A DNA stretch of 13,790 bases from Candidatus Bathyarchaeota archaeon (GTDB lineage Archaea; Thermoproteota; Bathyarchaeia; Bathyarchaeales; UBA233): NCBI GenBank assembly GCA_004376975.1, contig SOJA01000152.1:1-13790 (forward strand), written 5' to 3'. Below, one piece after another: positions 12,991 to 13,790 of the stretch; position 1 is the first letter of the stretch, and each line of letters begins with the position of its first letter. The notes beneath the pieces were generated by a model. The model worked only from the letters and a program-made list of their open reading frames with translations, made no database searches and had not been told where the DNA came from. The translations under genes were made by a program, and so were the position numbers.

Positions 12991-13790
12991 ACTCCATTCT
13001 TCCTTGGTATTCTTGCATTAACCCAGCTAGCAATCTTTTCTGGTTTAGCATTGCCCATGCTCATAAACTGTCCTATGAGTTTCTTTATGGTCTTAACAGC
13101 GTCCGGGTGCATCATCATGAATACGTCAACCCCAGCTAAGAGTAGGGTCAGCGCGGTTATAGTCTCCCATATAGGTCCTCTGAGACTCCTCGGTTCCCAC
13201 TCAGGACCCAGCTTCAGCCATGCCTCCCTTGCAGCCCAAGCGTTCGTTGTACCTACCAGCACTGGGTGCTGAAGCTCTGCGTCCCCCATTAACGCTGCCA
13301 TCCTAGCACGCTCGTGGATAGTAAACGAATATTCAAGTCCATAGCCGAGCGCGGCTGTTGTTAAGTCCATCACTATATTGCTTTCAGGCAAATATTCGTA
13401 AAGTTTCCTGTTCAACTCCTTAGCCCGGTTCAAATCTAAAGATGTAAATGCTAAGACTAAATGCCCATGTTTTCGAGCTGCTTTCGCCACGCCTTCGAGG
13501 ACACCAGCTTCATCCATGTCCAGAGTGACGGAGCTGAATAAAACCCTCTCGCCCTCAGCCACTTCGGCAACCTTCGTGAAAACCTGAGCATCCTTCTTTG
13601 GATCACCACAACCTCCTATGATTAGTGGGACGTCTACTGCCTGTAGTACCTCCTCAACAGTTTTCGCAGCCTCCGCTGGGGACGTATCCTTAATAAGCGG
13701 ATCTGTACTCAGCAGGTGCACTGTGAGCATCTCCGCTCCCCACTTGTCAACTGCCATCTTGGCCCACGCAGCCGTGTCCTCCCACACCTC
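12987..13790 (-). CDS. cdhD: acetyl-CoA decarbonylase/synthase delta subunit, 5' end beyond the window
   Basis: Small subunit of the corrinoid/iron-sulfur protein; with CdhE it cradles the cobamide and accepts the methyl group. Only the C-terminal 267 residues are here. The frame is open to the window edge and the first visible codons (GAG, GTG, TGG) are internal, so no start should be assigned. Archaeal CdhD is about 400-430 residues, so roughly 130-160 are missing. Family features include WGAEMLTVHLLSTDP, PLIIGGCGDPKKD, NIVMDLTTAALGYGLEYS and PVLVGTTNAWAAREAW, all within the TIM barrel. It overlaps cdhE by four bases. The gene order D then E agrees with cdh operons in methanogens, where CdhA, B and C are usually encoded upstream; those would lie beyond 13790. 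Confidence 0.96.
   Translation of the reverse strand, partial: EVWEDTAAWAKMAVDKWGAEMLTVHLLSTDPLIKDTSPAEAAKTVEEVLQAVDVPLIIGGCGDPKKDAQVFTKVAEVAEGERVLFSSVTLDMDEAGVLEGVAKAARKHGHLVLAFTSLDLNRAKELNRKLYEYLPESNIVMDLTTAALGYGLEYSFTIHERARMAALMGDAELQHPVLVGTTNAWAAREAWLKLGPEWEPRSLRGPIWETITALTLLLAGVDVFMMMHPDAVKTIKKLIGQFMSMGNAKPEKIASWVNARIPRKNGV

Noticed and set aside
1..13790. tRNA, rRNA, CRISPR array or transposase.
   Set aside because: Reading both strands by eye showed no cloverleaf-like segment, no regularly spaced repeats and no transposase motifs. A covariance-model search was not possible.

Overview
The window looks like a piece of an archaeal chromosome carrying genes of acetyl-CoA and one-carbon metabolism (Wood-Ljungdahl type). 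The strongest lineage evidence is a cdhD-cdhE pair, the corrinoid/iron-sulfur subunits of the archaeal acetyl-CoA decarbonylase/synthase. TATA-like boxes lie about 45-60 bases upstream of several starts, oligo-T tracts follow genes, and moderate-GC coding regions alternate with AT-rich spacers. Several genes are of types better known from acetogenic bacteria: a MetV-MetF methylene-reductase, a RACo-type corrinoid activator and a GltD-type flavoprotein. Such mixtures occur in uncultured anaerobic archaea such as Bathyarchaeia, but the lineage is an inference and no rRNA or tRNA gene is present to settle it. The two frame breaks in one ferredoxin gene suggest either gene decay or an uncurated draft or metagenome assembly.

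Layout: 1-287 holds a possible decayed gene tail, a three-part AAGAAC repeat and the promoter of an AMP-forming acetyl-CoA synthetase (288-2252, +). A small coiled-coil protein of unknown function follows (2328-2648, +). On the minus strand lie a 59-residue CooT-like nickel protein (2657-2836) and a 701-residue fusion of a GltD-type NAD(P)H/FAD oxidoreductase, two [4Fe-4S] clusters and an MvhD domain (2912-5017). Divergent from that is a single-chain MetV-MetF methylenetetrahydropterin reductase (5165-6793, +), then a stem-loop and a doubly frameshifted two-cluster ferredoxin (6893-7358, +). A MetE-core methyltransferase (7509-8609, -) is divergent from a RACo-like activator (9019-10860, +). 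A stand-alone Lrp-type ligand-binding domain (11050-11298, +) converges on cdhE (11512-12990, -) and on cdhD (12987-13790, -), which is cut by the window edge.

A coherent reading, partly inferred: MetV-MetF makes the methyl group, taking electrons from NAD(P)H or ferredoxin through the GltD-MvhD fusion and perhaps the ferredoxin. CdhDE carries the methyl on cobalt. RACo would rescue oxidised Co(II). The CooT-like protein would help nickel supply for CODH/ACS. The MetE-core enzyme could use cobalt-bound methyl for methionine synthesis. Acs links the acetyl-CoA pool to acetate. No carbonyl-branch catalytic subunits (CdhA/B/C) are inside the window; they may lie beyond 13790, upstream of cdhD.

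No mobile element, CRISPR array, rRNA or tRNA was seen.
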